This document shows positions 23,161 to 32,605 of a stretch of 64,000 nucleotides of DNA, one piece after another. Numbering within the stretch: position 1 is the stretch's first letter; the number at the start of each line of letters is the position of its first letter. Position numbers and translations under genes: made by a program. The notes under the pieces were generated by a model that saw only the letters and a list, made by a program, of their open reading frames with translations, was not told the DNA's origin and made no database searches. This stretch comes from Pelagihabitans sp965238025 (GTDB lineage: Bacteria; Bacteroidota; Bacteroidia; Flavobacteriales; Flavobacteriaceae): positions 3,286,001 through 3,350,000 of the forward strand of contig OZ250162.1 of NCBI GenBank assembly GCA_965238025.1. The letters are read 5' to 3'.

Positions 23161-25188
23161 ATGACCAAGTACAAATATATTTTTGAGCCATTGGATTTAG
23201 GATTTACCACCCTTAAAAACCGTATTTTAATGGGTTCAATGCATACGGGGCTAGAGGAAGAAAAAAATGGTATCGAAAAAATAGCCACCTACTATGCAGA
23301 ACGGGCAAAAGGTGGTGTCGGTTTAATTGTTACCGGCGGAATTGCGCCCAATATACAAGGCTGGACAGGACCATTCTCCGCCAGAATGAGCAATAAAAAC
23401 CATGCAAGACATCATAAGGTAATTACTGATGCGGTACATAAAGAAGGTGGTAAAATATGTATGCAAATTTTACATGCCGGACGTTATGGTTATCACCCGT
23501 TTGCAGTTGCCCCTTCTGCCATAAAATCCCCCATTACACCCTTTAAACCTTTTAAACTAAACAAATCAGGGATAAAACGTACGATTCGCGATTTTGTAAA
23601 CTGTGCCAAACTATCAAAACTTGCCGGTTATGACGGGGTGGAAATCATGGGTTCGGAGGGATATTTAATCAACCAGTTTATTGCGGAAAGAACAAATCAG
23701 CGCACCGATAATTATGGTAACAGCTACGAAAATAGAATGCGATTGCCCATTGAATTGGTACGGCAAACGCGGGAAGCGGTTGGAACCGATTTTATCATCA
23801 TCTACCGCCTGTCCATGTTAGATTTGGTAGAAAAAGGAAGCACTTGGCAAGAGGTAGTGGCCTTGGGTAAAGAAATTGAAAAAGCCGGGGCAACTATCAT
23901 TAATACAGGTATTGGTTGGCATGAAGCGCGAATACCAACAATTGCGACCTCCGTACCTAGGGCAGCATTTACTTGGGTGACCCAAAAAATGAAAGAGGAA
24001 CTTTCTGTTCCCTTGGTGACTTCGAATCGGATAAATATGCCGGAAACAGCTGAAAAGGTGTTGGCTGAAGGTCATGCAGATATGATTTCAATGGCACGTC
24101 CTTTTTTGGCGGATCCGGAATGGGCAAATAAAGCGGAAGCCAATAAGTCTGACGAAATAAACACCTGTATTGGCTGTAACCAAGCTTGTTTAGATCATGT
24201 TTTTAAACGAAAAGTGGCCAGTTGCCTGGTAAACCCAAGAGCCTGCCATGAAACAGAACTAAATTATCACCCGACGGACAAAAAGAAAAACATTGCCGTT
24301 GTAGGCGCTGGTCCTGCCGGTCTGGCCGCGGCCACTGTTGCCGCACATCGGGGCCATGAAGTGACACTGTTTGATGCCGATACTGAAATAGGAGGGCAAT
24401 TTAATATCGCGAAGCAAATTCCGGGGAAAGAGGAATTTTATGAAACTATCCGCTACTTTAAAAAGCAACTGGAAATATACAATGTAGCGGTAAAATTGGC
24501 CACTCGGGTAAATGCTGAAGATTTGGAAAGCGGCAATTTTGATGAGGTTATATTAGCCACGGGAATTAAACCGAGAACGCCAAAAATAGAAGGTATCGAC
24601 CACCCCAAGGTTTTAAGCTATGTAGATGTTTTAAAATTGAAAAAACCGGTTGGCAAACGGGTAGCCGTTATTGGCGCGGGAGGAATTGGTTTTGATGTAG
24701 CCGAATATTTAGCGCACGAAGGGGAAAGTACTTCTTTGAATATTGATGCCTGGTTAAAGGAATGGGGCATTGATAAAACCCTAGAAGCGAGAAGTGGTAT
24801 TGAGGGGATAAAGTCAGAAATTCATCCGTCACCCAGGGAAATTTTTATGTTCAAGCGTAGCAAGGGTAAATTTGGCGGGAAATTAGGCAAAACTACGGGT
24901 TGGATCCACCGTTCTACATTAAAAAAGAAGAAAGTACAATTTATAAACCAAGTGCAATACACGAAAATTGATGATGAGGGCTTGCACTATGTTCAAAAAG
25001 GGGAGCGAAAAGTATTAGCGGTGGACCATGTCGTGATTTGTGCTGGTCAATTACCATTTAAGGAGTTATCAGAACCCTTGGGCGCCAAAGGCATTGCTGC
25101 ACACCTTATTGGCGGTGCCGATGTTGCGGCCGAGCTGGATGCAAAACGGGCTATAGACCAAGGCAGTAGATTGGCGGCGAGGCTTTAA
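23161..25188 (+). CDS. Old-yellow-enzyme/2,4-dienoyl-CoA reductase-like NADH:flavin oxidoreductase
   Basis: The 675-residue enzyme has three parts. An N-terminal FMN-binding TIM barrel (PF00724) spans about 1-335 (FEPLDLGFTTLKNRI, QILHAGRYG, YDGVEIMGSEGYLINQF). A four-cysteine iron-sulfur cluster site follows (CIGCNQACLDHVFKRKVASC). The C-terminal FAD/NAD(P) dinucleotide-binding region has VVGAGPAGLAAATVAA and VIGAGGIGFDVAEYL. This is the layout of bacterial 2,4-dienoyl-CoA reductase (FadH) and related trimethylamine dehydrogenase-type enzymes. It probably reduces an activated C=C bond at the expense of NAD(P)H; the substrate is not fixed by sequence. GGAAGA directly before the ATG is a good ribosome site and decides the start. 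A 22-bp palindrome just upstream suggests repression by a ligand-sensing regulator. Confidence 0.85.
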   Translation: MTKYKYIFEPLDLGFTTLKNRILMGSMHTGLEEEKNGIEKIATYYAERAKGGVGLIVTGGIAPNIQGWTGPFSARMSNKNHARHHKVITDAVHKEGGKICMQILHAGRYGYHPFAVAPSAIKSPITPFKPFKLNKSGIKRTIRDFVNCAKLSKLAGYDGVEIMGSEGYLINQFIAERTNQRTDNYGNSYENRMRLPIELVRQTREAVGTDFIIIYRLSMLDLVEKGSTWQEVVALGKEIEKAGATIINTGIGWHEARIPTIATSVPRAAFTWVTQKMKEELSVPLVTSNRINMPETAEKVLAEGHADMISMARPFLADPEWANKAEANKSDEINTCIGCNQACLDHVFKRKVASCLVNPRACHETELNYHPTDKKKNIAVVGAGPAGLAAATVAAHRGHEVTLFDADTEIGGQFNIAKQIPGKEEFYETIRYFKKQLEIYNVAVKLATRVNAEDLESGNFDEVILATGIKPRTPKIEGIDHPKVLSYVDVLKLKKPVGKRVAVIGAGGIGFDVAEYLAHEGESTSLNIDAWLKEWGIDKTLEARSGIEGIKSEIHPSPREIFMFKRSKGKFGGKLGKTTGWIHRSTLKKKKVQFINQVQYTKIDDEGLHYVQKGERKVLAVDHVVICAGQLPFKELSEPLGAKGIAAHLIGGADVAAELDAKRAIDQGSRLAARL

Positions 25189-25259
25189 GGGTTATCTTCA
25201 AAAACAACGGACCATACTACCTTTCAGGCTAGCTCTAGTAGCTATCGCAGGTTCAAAGT

Positions 25260-25289
25260 TTTAAACTTGGCCTTGATGTCAAGTTTAAA
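25260..25289. terminator. Hairpin between convergent genes
   Basis: A 10-bp stem TTTAAACTTG/CAAGTTTAAA with a 10-base loop lies between the oxidoreductase and serine hydrolase genes. The stem is AT-rich and lacks a long U tract, so termination efficiency is doubtful. Confidence 0.45.
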
Positions 25290-25308
25290 TTCTGAATCCA
25301 AAAGAAAC

Positions 25309-26481
25309 CTACAGCTCCCCGTACACTTCCTCCAGCAACTCATTTATAAGTTCGTGTCGTAGTAGCGGACCATTGGCCGATCGGCTTTGGTTATTAACAA
25401 CCGCGATACTAACACCGTTGGTAGGGTCATGAAACACATGGGCACCATAGCCTCTTACCCCGCCTGTATGGCCCCACATAACCTTTCCAGCATACACATT
25501 ACGCCTCATCCCTAAGCCATAACCCGTAAATGTTGGATCGGGAATTTCTGCATATCGAGTAAGCATTTTATCTCTCGAAGCGGCAGATAAGGCTTCCCCT
25601 TCTACTAAATCATAAGCCCAATGAGAAAGATCGGATGCCGTTGCAAAGATTCCAGCAGCGCCATAAAAAACGCTGTGGTATGCAGCTCTATATTCTCCGG
25701 AAATATTTTGTAACACCCCATCTCCATTGCTGTCTCTCCATGCGCTGGCAATTGGTTCGGTAATGGTTTCATTGGCGCCAAAGTAAATATTGTTCAATTG
25801 CAACGGAGACCATAGCCGTTCGCGCATCGCCTCACCCACCGTCTGTTGCGTTACCGACTCTATGATCAAAGATAAAATCAGATAATTGGAATTGGAATAT
25901 TCATGCGCTATTCCTGGTTGGTTGATAGGATCTTTTATATAGTCTACAATATCTAGCGGCGGTACGGCGGTATCCAGGTCACCTTCTACGCGCTCCCAGA
26001 GCGGAGCACCAAAATAGCCACCTAGCCCTGTAAAATGAGAGAGTAATTGAAAAATTGTTATCGATTCATCTACCTTAGGTGTATTTAGACTTAAATGGTC
26101 GCCTATAGTTTCTTCGGTCGAGAGTAAACCCTCCTCTTCCAGTTTCAGAATCGTAGCGGCAATAACTGTTTTTGTAACACTTCCCACACCAAATTTCATA
26201 TTTGGATTCACAGGTACATCTGTTTCAGACACTCCGCCTGTAACTACCCAACGTTCTTCGCCGTTTAAACGAATGGATACGGAGACGCCCACCAATTTAT
26301 CTTGATCAATACCGATCTTACTATCCACGATATTTTGCAAACGTTGCTGTAATGCTATTTCTTCCACCGGATCGGTAGGGTCCATACCGTCAATATCTGG
26401 TTCATCGTCATTATTGGAGCATCCTAAGACAAACAACATGGGGATAAGGAGTACGATGGAAAAATATTTAATTAATTTCAT
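25309..26481 (-). CDS. Lipoprotein serine hydrolase (beta-lactamase/PBP-like, PF00144)
   Basis: The 390-residue lipoprotein (LFVLGC, Cys21) has all three catalytic boxes of the PF00144 family: Ser101-V-T-Lys104 (SxxK), Tyr195-S-N197 (YxN) and a WGHTGGVRGYG segment in the KTG position. Members include D-alanyl-D-alanine carboxypeptidases, D-aminopeptidases and esterases. The product is anchored to the outer or cytoplasmic membrane on the periplasmic side. The ATG is placed before the signal peptide MKLIKYFSIVLLIPM; an earlier in-frame ATG adds a nonhydrophobic leader. It is monocistronic and one of three PF00144 proteins in the window. Confidence 0.85.
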   Translation of the reverse strand: MKLIKYFSIVLLIPMLFVLGCSNNDDEPDIDGMDPTDPVEEIALQQRLQNIVDSKIGIDQDKLVGVSVSIRLNGEERWVVTGGVSETDVPVNPNMKFGVGSVTKTVIAATILKLEEEGLLSTEETIGDHLSLNTPKVDESITIFQLLSHFTGLGGYFGAPLWERVEGDLDTAVPPLDIVDYIKDPINQPGIAHEYSNSNYLILSLIIESVTQQTVGEAMRERLWSPLQLNNIYFGANETITEPIASAWRDSNGDGVLQNISGEYRAAYHSVFYGAAGIFATASDLSHWAYDLVEGEALSAASRDKMLTRYAEIPDPTFTGYGLGMRRNVYAGKVMWGHTGGVRGYGAHVFHDPTNGVSIAVVNNQSRSANGPLLRHELINELLEEVYGEL

Positions 26482-26678
26482 AACTGAGTATTTTGCTGTA
26501 TGCATGAATGACAATGGCATTCTAAAATTAGAAAAATCTCGAGATAGGGCCTATTTCAAAAATGTTCTTGTACTAATGAGGGCTGTGCTCGCTCGAGGGA
26601 GTTAATATACTTAATATTTTAAGAATCAACCTATCGCTCCTTGGGCAATTAGCGTAGTGAAGTCTCCCGCGCTTGTTT

Positions 26679-27536
26679 TTAATAGGTAGCACCGACTTGA
26701 ACAAAGCTGTTTTTTAAATGGTGCTTGGGGGCTTCCGGGGCTGCCATACAGCAGGTTGAGCCTAAATAGAATAGTGCTATTTCATCAAGTTTTTGAACCT
26801 TGGAACCAACAACAAGTTTCTTTGGCAGGGCTATGGTACCAACAGCTGGGCCACCAACAATAGACAAGAACCAAGTACGGCCTTTAGCATCGATAATATC
26901 AACATTATACCGTTCATTGCGAAGTGCAGGCAATGATGGGTCTTGTTTGTATATCCATGGCCTTAGTACCACCAAATCCCCAGGAACATGCTGAATTCTA
27001 CTCACCGTACCAGATACGGGGGCATGAATACGATGGTAGTTCTTATTGTGTAAAAACACATTCGTAAAAAAATAGTCTTTGGGAATGGTACGCTCTCCCA
27101 CCTGAAAAATGGTTTCAATACGGCGCTTGTCCGACTTTACCCTAGAGACATATGTATCAGCAACAGCACCTATATCGCAAAGTAAGCCTTCGCAAGGCCA
27201 GACATACGCATTGGTGTTCTTGGGGGGGCTTCGGAACTCCCTCGTGAAAAAATCCTGAAAATTCTCAAATTCTTTTTTTCCATGAGGGGGTTTGAAGTTA
27301 TTAATATAGTTTTTGTCGGTATAATTTATCTTGATATAGGGAGCGATTATCTTTTTGGAATAGGGCTTCGTGTAAAATGCCGAATACCAAGCTGATAATT
27401 TTCGCTGTACAGGGCTTGGCAGCCCTCCCCAAATGGCTATGGACAAGAACTGATATACTGCCGCGCGCCATTGAGGTACTTTAAAAACCGTAAAATGGGC
27501 ATCTGCATCAGAAGTGGCTTGACAAATGGTCGACAT
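26679..27536 (-). CDS. psd: Phosphatidylserine decarboxylase
   Basis: The 285-residue product matches the PSD family (PF02666): FFTREFR near residue 97, NYHRIHAPVSG with the catalytic histidine (171), and the self-cleavage motif LGST at 258-261 in FYLGSTCCM, where Ser260 would become the pyruvoyl group. It makes phosphatidylethanolamine at the membrane. The acidic residue usually found in the PxDG motif is Glu here (PCEG, residue 116), a conservative change of a residue thought to assist autocleavage. The N-terminus has an extra segment of about 80 residues with an amphipathic or hydrophobic helix (VYQFLSIAIWGGL). There is no pssA-like gene next to it. It may be a PSD-related variant acting on another phospholipid precursor. 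Confidence 0.8.
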   Translation of the reverse strand: MSTICQATSDADAHFTVFKVPQWRAAVYQFLSIAIWGGLPSPVQRKLSAWYSAFYTKPYSKKIIAPYIKINYTDKNYINNFKPPHGKKEFENFQDFFTREFRSPPKNTNAYVWPCEGLLCDIGAVADTYVSRVKSDKRRIETIFQVGERTIPKDYFFTNVFLHNKNYHRIHAPVSGTVSRIQHVPGDLVVLRPWIYKQDPSLPALRNERYNVDIIDAKGRTWFLSIVGGPAVGTIALPKKLVVGSKVQKLDEIALFYLGSTCCMAAPEAPKHHLKNSFVQVGATY

Positions 27537-27997
27537 AAGTTTTCCTTTTAAAAAAAGGCGTCCATACCATGGCCTATTTATATAAGGGCCATTATATGCC
27601 TATGATAAGGACACCTTGCTAATTAGTACAAGCTGTATTTCCCGACGGGTACTTCTCTTTGTAGGAAAGATACAACTATTGAACGTCTTTTAAAACGTGA
27701 TGAAAGTTTTATCATAAAGACTGTCCGTTCTTTAATTGATACCCTAAAGTAAGAACACTTTACATAAGCAATCAAGGCATTTTTGCAAATGACCTGCTTT
27801 CTCTAGGATATGACTTTTAGCAGTCGATCTATGACGCAAACAGGGCAAAAAGCGTTGTTGACAAGGTGACAAGACCGTTGACCCTTAATTTAAGGAATGC
27901 TTAACACAAAAGAATGTGAAAAAAGACTGAGATCTGCAGCGCATAACCTTCGTGAGAAATACGGTATAGGAAAATCTTATCAAACAGAAACAAAGGC
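27537..27997. other. 461-base gap with one short ORF
   Basis: The gap is mostly AT-rich with no strong hairpin. Near its right end lies a short frame with a plausible ribosome site (annotated separately). No repeat copy is evident. Confidence 0.4.
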
Positions 27998-28001
27998 TTA
28001 G
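27897..28001 (+). CDS. Possible 34-residue small protein
   Basis: The ATG is preceded by TAAGGA, a good Shine-Dalgarno for this genome, and encodes MLNTKECEKRLRSAAHNL followed by a basic tail ending YQTETKA. It is hydrophilic with a predicted short helix and has no recognised family. Its last four bases overlap the end of the convergent response-regulator gene. It could also be a decayed tail of a longer gene. Confidence 0.25.
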   Translation: MLNTKECEKRLRSAAHNLREKYGIGKSYQTETKA

Positions 28002-28738
28002 CGGCGTAAGGCCTCTAAAGCCTGGGAACGGTAATTGCGGCCAATAGGTAGTTCCCGCTCTTTAACTTCTACCATGATGTTGTTATAGGCCGCTATATGG
28101 GATAGGGAAATGATAAAGGACCGATGTATTCTAATAAATTGTTGTTTGGGGAGTTTCTCCAACAAATAACTAATGCGCTGAGTGGTGACCACTTCCTTAT
28201 CCGCTAGGTGAATGATAACCTTATCGTTCAAGCTTTCTAAATATCGGACACAGCTCAAATCCAATTTTACTACTTTACGATCCGCCTTGACATAGAGAAA
28301 TTCCTGCTCCGGAGGGGTAGACTGTTCCCCCTTGCCAGTTTCCGTACCCTCTTTATTCAATTCAACTTGCTGCCCCTGTAAGTACTTGTTAGCCTTAGAA
28401 ATTGTTTTTAAAAAACGGGTCAATGAAATCGGCTTTAGCAGGTAATCTATAGCATCAAGGTCAAAGGCCTTTATCGCGAACTCCCTATAGGCCGTGGTGA
28501 ATACTACCAGTGGCGGATTCTTTATCGACTCAATTAGTTCTAACCCATTTAATTTGGGCATTTTTATATCCAAAAAAACCAACTGAATGTTTCCCTTTTG
28601 TATGTGCTCAAAAGCTTCTAAGGCATTTCCGCAGCTCGCTACGAGCTCTAATTGATCAATTTGCTCGGCATAATTGACCAATACGTCTCGGGCCAAAGGC
28701 TCGTCGTCTACTATGAGACATTTGATCTTAGTTGACAT
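27998..28738 (-). CDS. LytTR-family response regulator
   Basis: The 246-residue regulator has a receiver with acidic pair D11-D12, phospho-acceptor Asp57 in FLDIKMPKLNG and the lysine in DYLLKPIS. A linker rich in Q, E and G (about 122-145) leads to a LytTR DNA-binding domain (EFLYVKADRKVVKL, FIRIHRSFIISLSHI, ELPIGRNYR). Its start lies inside the 3' end of the histidine kinase gene (11-base overlap), so kinase and regulator are translationally coupled. Confidence 0.9.
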   Translation of the reverse strand: MSTKIKCLIVDDEPLARDVLVNYAEQIDQLELVASCGNALEAFEHIQKGNIQLVFLDIKMPKLNGLELIESIKNPPLVVFTTAYREFAIKAFDLDAIDYLLKPISLTRFLKTISKANKYLQGQQVELNKEGTETGKGEQSTPPEQEFLYVKADRKVVKLDLSCVRYLESLNDKVIIHLADKEVVTTQRISYLLEKLPKQQFIRIHRSFIISLSHIAAYNNIMVEVKERELPIGRNYRSQALEALRR

Positions 28739-29816
28739 TTTCCTGTTGCATTAAGTTTGTAATTGTACTAAGGTCGATGGTAAGCTTCGCTAAAAAACTA
28801 TCTTCTTCCTCTAGAATCTTCAGTTCATATTTGTCGGGAAAAAACAGGTCTAATCGCCTTTTTACATTGGTCAACCCTATGTTTTTGTCCGTATCCAATC
28901 CTTTTTCGGAGGGTATGGAACTCTTGCTGTTCTCCACCATAAATACCAAATTGTCCTCGATGAGTTTAAGGTCAATGGTAATCCAGGAATCACTGATCTC
29001 GTTGTCTACTCCATGCTTAAATGCATTTTCAACAAATGGCAACAATAATAGCGATGGGATCTGTGTTTCGCTATCATCAATAGATTCGGTAACGTTAATA
29101 CTAAGCCCTTCTTCATAGCGTATACGTTCAAGGGCGACCAAATTCAATAATTGTTCCCATTCACGACCTATGGAAATGAATCGCTCATTACATTCGTAGA
29201 GCATATAATCCAGAAACTTTGACAGGCCCAAAACCACCTCAGGGGTTTTCTTTGATTGCGATAACGAGAGGGAATAGATACTATTCAGTGTATTGAACAA
29301 AAAATGGGGGTGAATCTGGGCCTTTAAAAATTTCAATTCTGTGGCGACCTTTTCCTTTTCCAGTTCTTTATTGATTTTATCCTTCTGGTAATAGAATAAT
29401 TGCAATTTAATGGCCATGGCCACAAAAACAGGGGTGTACGCCGCTACCACGGAGTTAAGCACTTTGGGGAAATACAACATGGGGGTTTTCCAATGCTCCT
29501 TTTCAGGACTGAACCAATGGTAGAGGTAGTTCCAGGTCATAAACCGATCCATCAGACCCATTGCCAATGCTAAAGTGATGGATAAGCATACATATCCGAC
29601 AGTTTTTTTGGGATATAGAAACTTCGGCATTAAATAGTAGAGCGTAATATAGGTGGGAATCATTTTCCAAGGCAGAAGAAAAAGTAATTTCTGGAATTGT
29701 TCCCAATATTCCTCGTCATAACTGCCCCACATCAAAGTGTAAAGCGCTACATAGGCCATCCAAAAAAGGATATGGTAGTATATACTGTTTTTACGTTGTA
29801 GGACCTTGTCGATCAT
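28728..29816 (-). CDS. LytS/YehU-type sensor histidine kinase
   Basis: The 362-residue kinase has four predicted membrane helices in residues 10-145, a coiled coil (KDKINKELEKEKVATELKFL), and QIHPHFLFNTLNSIYSLS with the likely phospho-His171. The ATP-binding part shows LPFVENAFKHGVD and NIGLTNVKRRLDLF. No separate sensor domain is present, so the signal is probably sensed within the membrane. It is the first gene of a two-gene operon with the response regulator. A 7-bp inverted repeat lies 20 bases upstream of its start and may be an operator. Confidence 0.9.
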   Translation of the reverse strand: MIDKVLQRKNSIYYHILFWMAYVALYTLMWGSYDEEYWEQFQKLLFLLPWKMIPTYITLYYLMPKFLYPKKTVGYVCLSITLALAMGLMDRFMTWNYLYHWFSPEKEHWKTPMLYFPKVLNSVVAAYTPVFVAMAIKLQLFYYQKDKINKELEKEKVATELKFLKAQIHPHFLFNTLNSIYSLSLSQSKKTPEVVLGLSKFLDYMLYECNERFISIGREWEQLLNLVALERIRYEEGLSINVTESIDDSETQIPSLLLLPFVENAFKHGVDNEISDSWITIDLKLIEDNLVFMVENSKSSIPSEKGLDTDKNIGLTNVKRRLDLFFPDKYELKILEEEDSFLAKLTIDLSTITNLMQQENVN

Positions 29817-29836
29817 GAGCGCCTATCGCTTGTTAT

Positions 29837-29856
29837 TCTTAGTGAAATTACTAAGA
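29837..29856. promoter_or_regulatory. Inverted repeat upstream of the kinase gene
   Basis: TCTTAGT-N6-ACTAAGA, a 7-bp perfect inverted pair, sits 20 bases before the kinase start. It could be a dimer binding site or a 5'-UTR hairpin. Confidence 0.4.
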
Positions 29857-29970
29857 TCCGCCTAGCTTATAAAATAACCGAACCAAACGACGTTCTTTTA
29901 ACCGTTAAAGCCCCTTTTGCCCCTGTAAACGTTTTCTTTGGAAAGTACCGAATGTGGTTTCCTATTTGCC

Positions 29971-30090
29971 TTAACATTCTGAATTTGTCTTGATTCCCAA
30001 TATTTTATCGAACGTTTTAAGTTCCTTTTGATAAAAACGTCTTAGTTTTTTTCTAAAATCGAAGTTTTTAAAATAATCTCGTAGTCCCAT
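29971..30090 (-). CDS. Possible 39-residue basic small protein
   Basis: The frame encodes MGLRDYFKNFDFRKKLRRF, then YQKELKTFDKILGIKTNSEC. It is strongly basic and amphipathic, with aromatic residues spaced as in a membrane-surface helix. It lies in the region between the AraC-type gene and the kinase gene, on the same strand. There is no family match I recognise. A TAGG lies about 18 bases upstream, a weak ribosome site. Confidence 0.35.
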   Translation of the reverse strand: MGLRDYFKNFDFRKKLRRFYQKELKTFDKILGIKTNSEC

Positions 30091-30221
30091 AAATTTAAGT
30101 TTTACCTAATTAGTATATAAAAAGATGAAAAAATCACAGTGGTATTGATTTTATTACATACATAAGTACTGTACAGCTATTGAACATATTGAATTCTAAG
30201 TGAGGTATATGATAATCAGTA

Positions 30222-31274
30222 TTATGGTAGGTGCTTTTTTCTATACGCAGATGGGGTCATACCCTCAAACTTCTTAAAAGCCCCGTTAAAGGATGACAAA
30301 CTGCTAAAACCCATATCAAAAGCAATAGATGAAATCGTGTATTTTTCACTTTCGTCATTAACTAGCGATGCCTTTGCGTTCTGAATGCGGTAGTAATTGA
30401 TAAAATCATTGAAGTTTCGTCCTGCGTATTGATTGATGACCGATGAAATCATTTGAGTATTCCTCCCTACCCTTTTACTAAGTTTAGATAAAGATAGGTC
30501 CGGTTCGAGGTACAGTTTGTCATCAATAACAAGTTTGGTAATCTTATCAAATAGTATGGGATCGTCATTTACTTTAAACGCATTCCCATCAAGATCCGTG
30601 ACCTTTAGTTGAAATGCTTTATAGCTTAAATAATAAATGACCAAGGAATATACGATGGGGCCAATTACATAAGGCACGGCATCATCGAGGATATTCAGGA
30701 CATAAGATGCCCAAATGACCGCTAAGCCTGCAATTAAGAGCGGTAACCAATCTAAAATTGCCTTTTGGGATTTTGTTTGTAGCGTTCCCAAATGTTGCTG
30801 TTTCACCTTTTTTACAATGTACCACGACATGGCAATATAAAAGGCCAAATGCAGGTAAATAAAGATAAGACCACTGGCAAATATAATAATGACCATTTCG
30901 CTATTTTCATACCATTCTTTGGTAACGAAAAGACTGGCGATAAAAATCAGAACGAACGGTAGCAATTCAAAATAGTGGGTTTTGGTTACACGAAAGTCCG
31001 GTCGCGTCATTCCGAGAACGTACCATCTTAATAAGGGGCCGATCAGCAATAAAAAGGCCAAGCCCACAAAAATAAAAATAGGTTCAAGACCATCACCAAA
31101 ATTCAACATGACGGATTTACCTATCCGAAATGCCATAAAAACAAGAATCAACCCCAATAATAGATTGGTCAACGTTTTTTTCTTTTTAAAAATGCAGAGG
31201 TAAGAGGCAAACAGGACCCCGTGCAAAAGCCCTGCACTACTGACGATAATAAGGAGAATCTCTAAAAACCCCAC
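30222..31274 (-). CDS. Membrane-anchored AraC-family regulator (7TM type)
   Basis: The 350-residue protein has about seven hydrophobic helices (residues 1-230, starting MGFLEILLIIVSSAGLLHGVL). They are followed by a cytoplasmic AraC/XylS DNA-binding domain (about 250-350): LSLSKLSKRVGRNTQMISSVIN as the first helix-turn-helix and ISSIAFDMGFSSLSSFNGAFK as the second, ending TPSAYRKK. Such hybrid membrane regulators are common in Bacteroidota and are thought to sense a signal in the membrane or periplasm and act on nearby genes. A second member of the same architecture is encoded at the right of the window. Its natural targets are unknown; the DJ-1 gene upstream is the nearest same-strand candidate. 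Confidence 0.85.
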   Translation of the reverse strand: MGFLEILLIIVSSAGLLHGVLFASYLCIFKKKKTLTNLLLGLILVFMAFRIGKSVMLNFGDGLEPIFIFVGLAFLLLIGPLLRWYVLGMTRPDFRVTKTHYFELLPFVLIFIASLFVTKEWYENSEMVIIIFASGLIFIYLHLAFYIAMSWYIVKKVKQQHLGTLQTKSQKAILDWLPLLIAGLAVIWASYVLNILDDAVPYVIGPIVYSLVIYYLSYKAFQLKVTDLDGNAFKVNDDPILFDKITKLVIDDKLYLEPDLSLSKLSKRVGRNTQMISSVINQYAGRNFNDFINYYRIQNAKASLVNDESEKYTISSIAFDMGFSSLSSFNGAFKKFEGMTPSAYRKKHLP

Positions 31275-31381
31275 AGCTTGGTTTTACTTGAATCTTAGGT
31301 TATTTAATAGGTTGATAATGTATAAATTCTTTGCTAAATTATAACTCTTTATACCAAAGAAATAACCTCTACATAGTGATA

Positions 31382-32485
31382 TTAACCATCTTTGGATTTT
31401 TGCTTTGTGTAAGAGGTCAGGTCAACAATGGCAAAGAACCTTCCCAGTTCACCCTTCATTGCGGCCATTATGCTGTGCTTGGCTATAAGTATTCTTTCAA
31501 TAGGTATATTCTTAACTTGGCACATATGGTCTATTAACTCCTTAGCTTTTTGAGATCCGTGGGTCTCATAGGTTCGTAAGACTTGTACGGCGTTTTCCTC
31601 GGCTGTTATTTCCCTATATTTTGGCGTATACCCCAATTGTGCTACCATAGTCTCTGCCATTTTCCAAGTAGACCATGGATTTTGGCCGGTAACCAAATTC
31701 TTGTCATGACTTATCTGTTCCAAATACATGGCACCTTCGTTAAAACGCGCCCCTTGTGCAACTAGTTTGTCCTGTAACAAAAAAGGAAATATGGTTTTGG
31801 CTTCGGGTATCAATAGTAATTCTTCTTCATTGGTAAAACCACTAACCTCTTTGTCCTGAAGTAATGGACGACCATTATCCAATGTGACATTTACCAAAGC
31901 TGCAGGTCCGTGGCATACGGCGCCAACAACTTTATCTGCTTGATATAGCTGTTTAACAACAGACTGAATGTGTTTGTTTTCCGGAAAATCGAACATAGCA
32001 CCTTTCCCTCCGGCGAAAAAAATCGCTTCATAATCTTCAGCGATAATTTTTTCCATTGGAATGGTATTTCTTGTTTTGTACTGGGCAATACTATCGTTTA
32101 AAAAAGCGAAGTCGTACGCCCCCATATCTTCGTCATCAATGACGACCACGGGTTCTCCACCCAATGGACTAGCGATATCTACATCGAAACCGTTGGCCTG
32201 GAACACATAATAAGCTCGTGCCAATTCGGTCAGTTCATAGCCCGTGGCATTACCACTTGTTCCCATAGTACTGGTGCTGGTAACTACGGCAAGGATCTTT
32301 CCGCGATAGGGTTGTACATCTTCGGATAAATAAGGGATATCCGATACCTGGGTTATCGTAACGTCCTTATTGGGATCTTTTGATGGTAATAAATTCATAA
32401 ACCACCAACCAAAAGCAACAAGAAGAACAATAAGACTAGAAAAAACGATTAAGGTCCATTTAAGAATAGGATATTTTTTGAGCAT
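31382..32485 (-). CDS. Membrane-anchored DJ-1/PfpI family protein
   Basis: The 367-residue protein has one N-terminal membrane helix (WTLIVFSSLIVLLVAFGWWF), then a DJ-1/PfpI (class I amidotransferase-like) domain. ELARAYYVFQANGFDVDIASPLGG precedes the nucleophile elbow GAVCHGPAALVNV, with the reactive cysteine and adjacent histidine. ALFDFPE-like residues (GKGAMFDFPENKHIQ) resemble the Hsp31/HchA-type subgroup, active as glyoxalase or chaperone. The C-terminal 80 residues are an extra helical tail. The start is set at MLKKYPILKW; the longer frame upstream is unlikely. Membrane anchoring of this family is unusual but seen in Bacteroidota. It is on the same strand as the AraC gene, about 100 bases apart. 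Confidence 0.75.
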   Translation of the reverse strand: MLKKYPILKWTLIVFSSLIVLLVAFGWWFMNLLPSKDPNKDVTITQVSDIPYLSEDVQPYRGKILAVVTSTSTMGTSGNATGYELTELARAYYVFQANGFDVDIASPLGGEPVVVIDDEDMGAYDFAFLNDSIAQYKTRNTIPMEKIIAEDYEAIFFAGGKGAMFDFPENKHIQSVVKQLYQADKVVGAVCHGPAALVNVTLDNGRPLLQDKEVSGFTNEEELLLIPEAKTIFPFLLQDKLVAQGARFNEGAMYLEQISHDKNLVTGQNPWSTWKMAETMVAQLGYTPKYREITAEENAVQVLRTYETHGSQKAKELIDHMCQVKNIPIERILIAKHSIMAAMKGELGRFFAIVDLTSYTKQKSKDG

Positions 32486-32605
32486 ACCAATAGTTTTAAG
32501 ATTACTGAGGCAAATCAAGATAAAATACTGAAGAAAAGCTGTTGAAATGATAATTTCGTCAGCGTAAAAATTATTTTGGGATGCAAAAATCGAAGAAAAC
32601 CTGGG

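Larger units (their letters stand above)
29817..30221. other. 405-base gap with operator-like repeat and a small ORF
   Basis: The right part contains a possible small basic protein and the left part an inverted repeat, both annotated separately. Nothing else is recognised. Confidence 0.4.
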
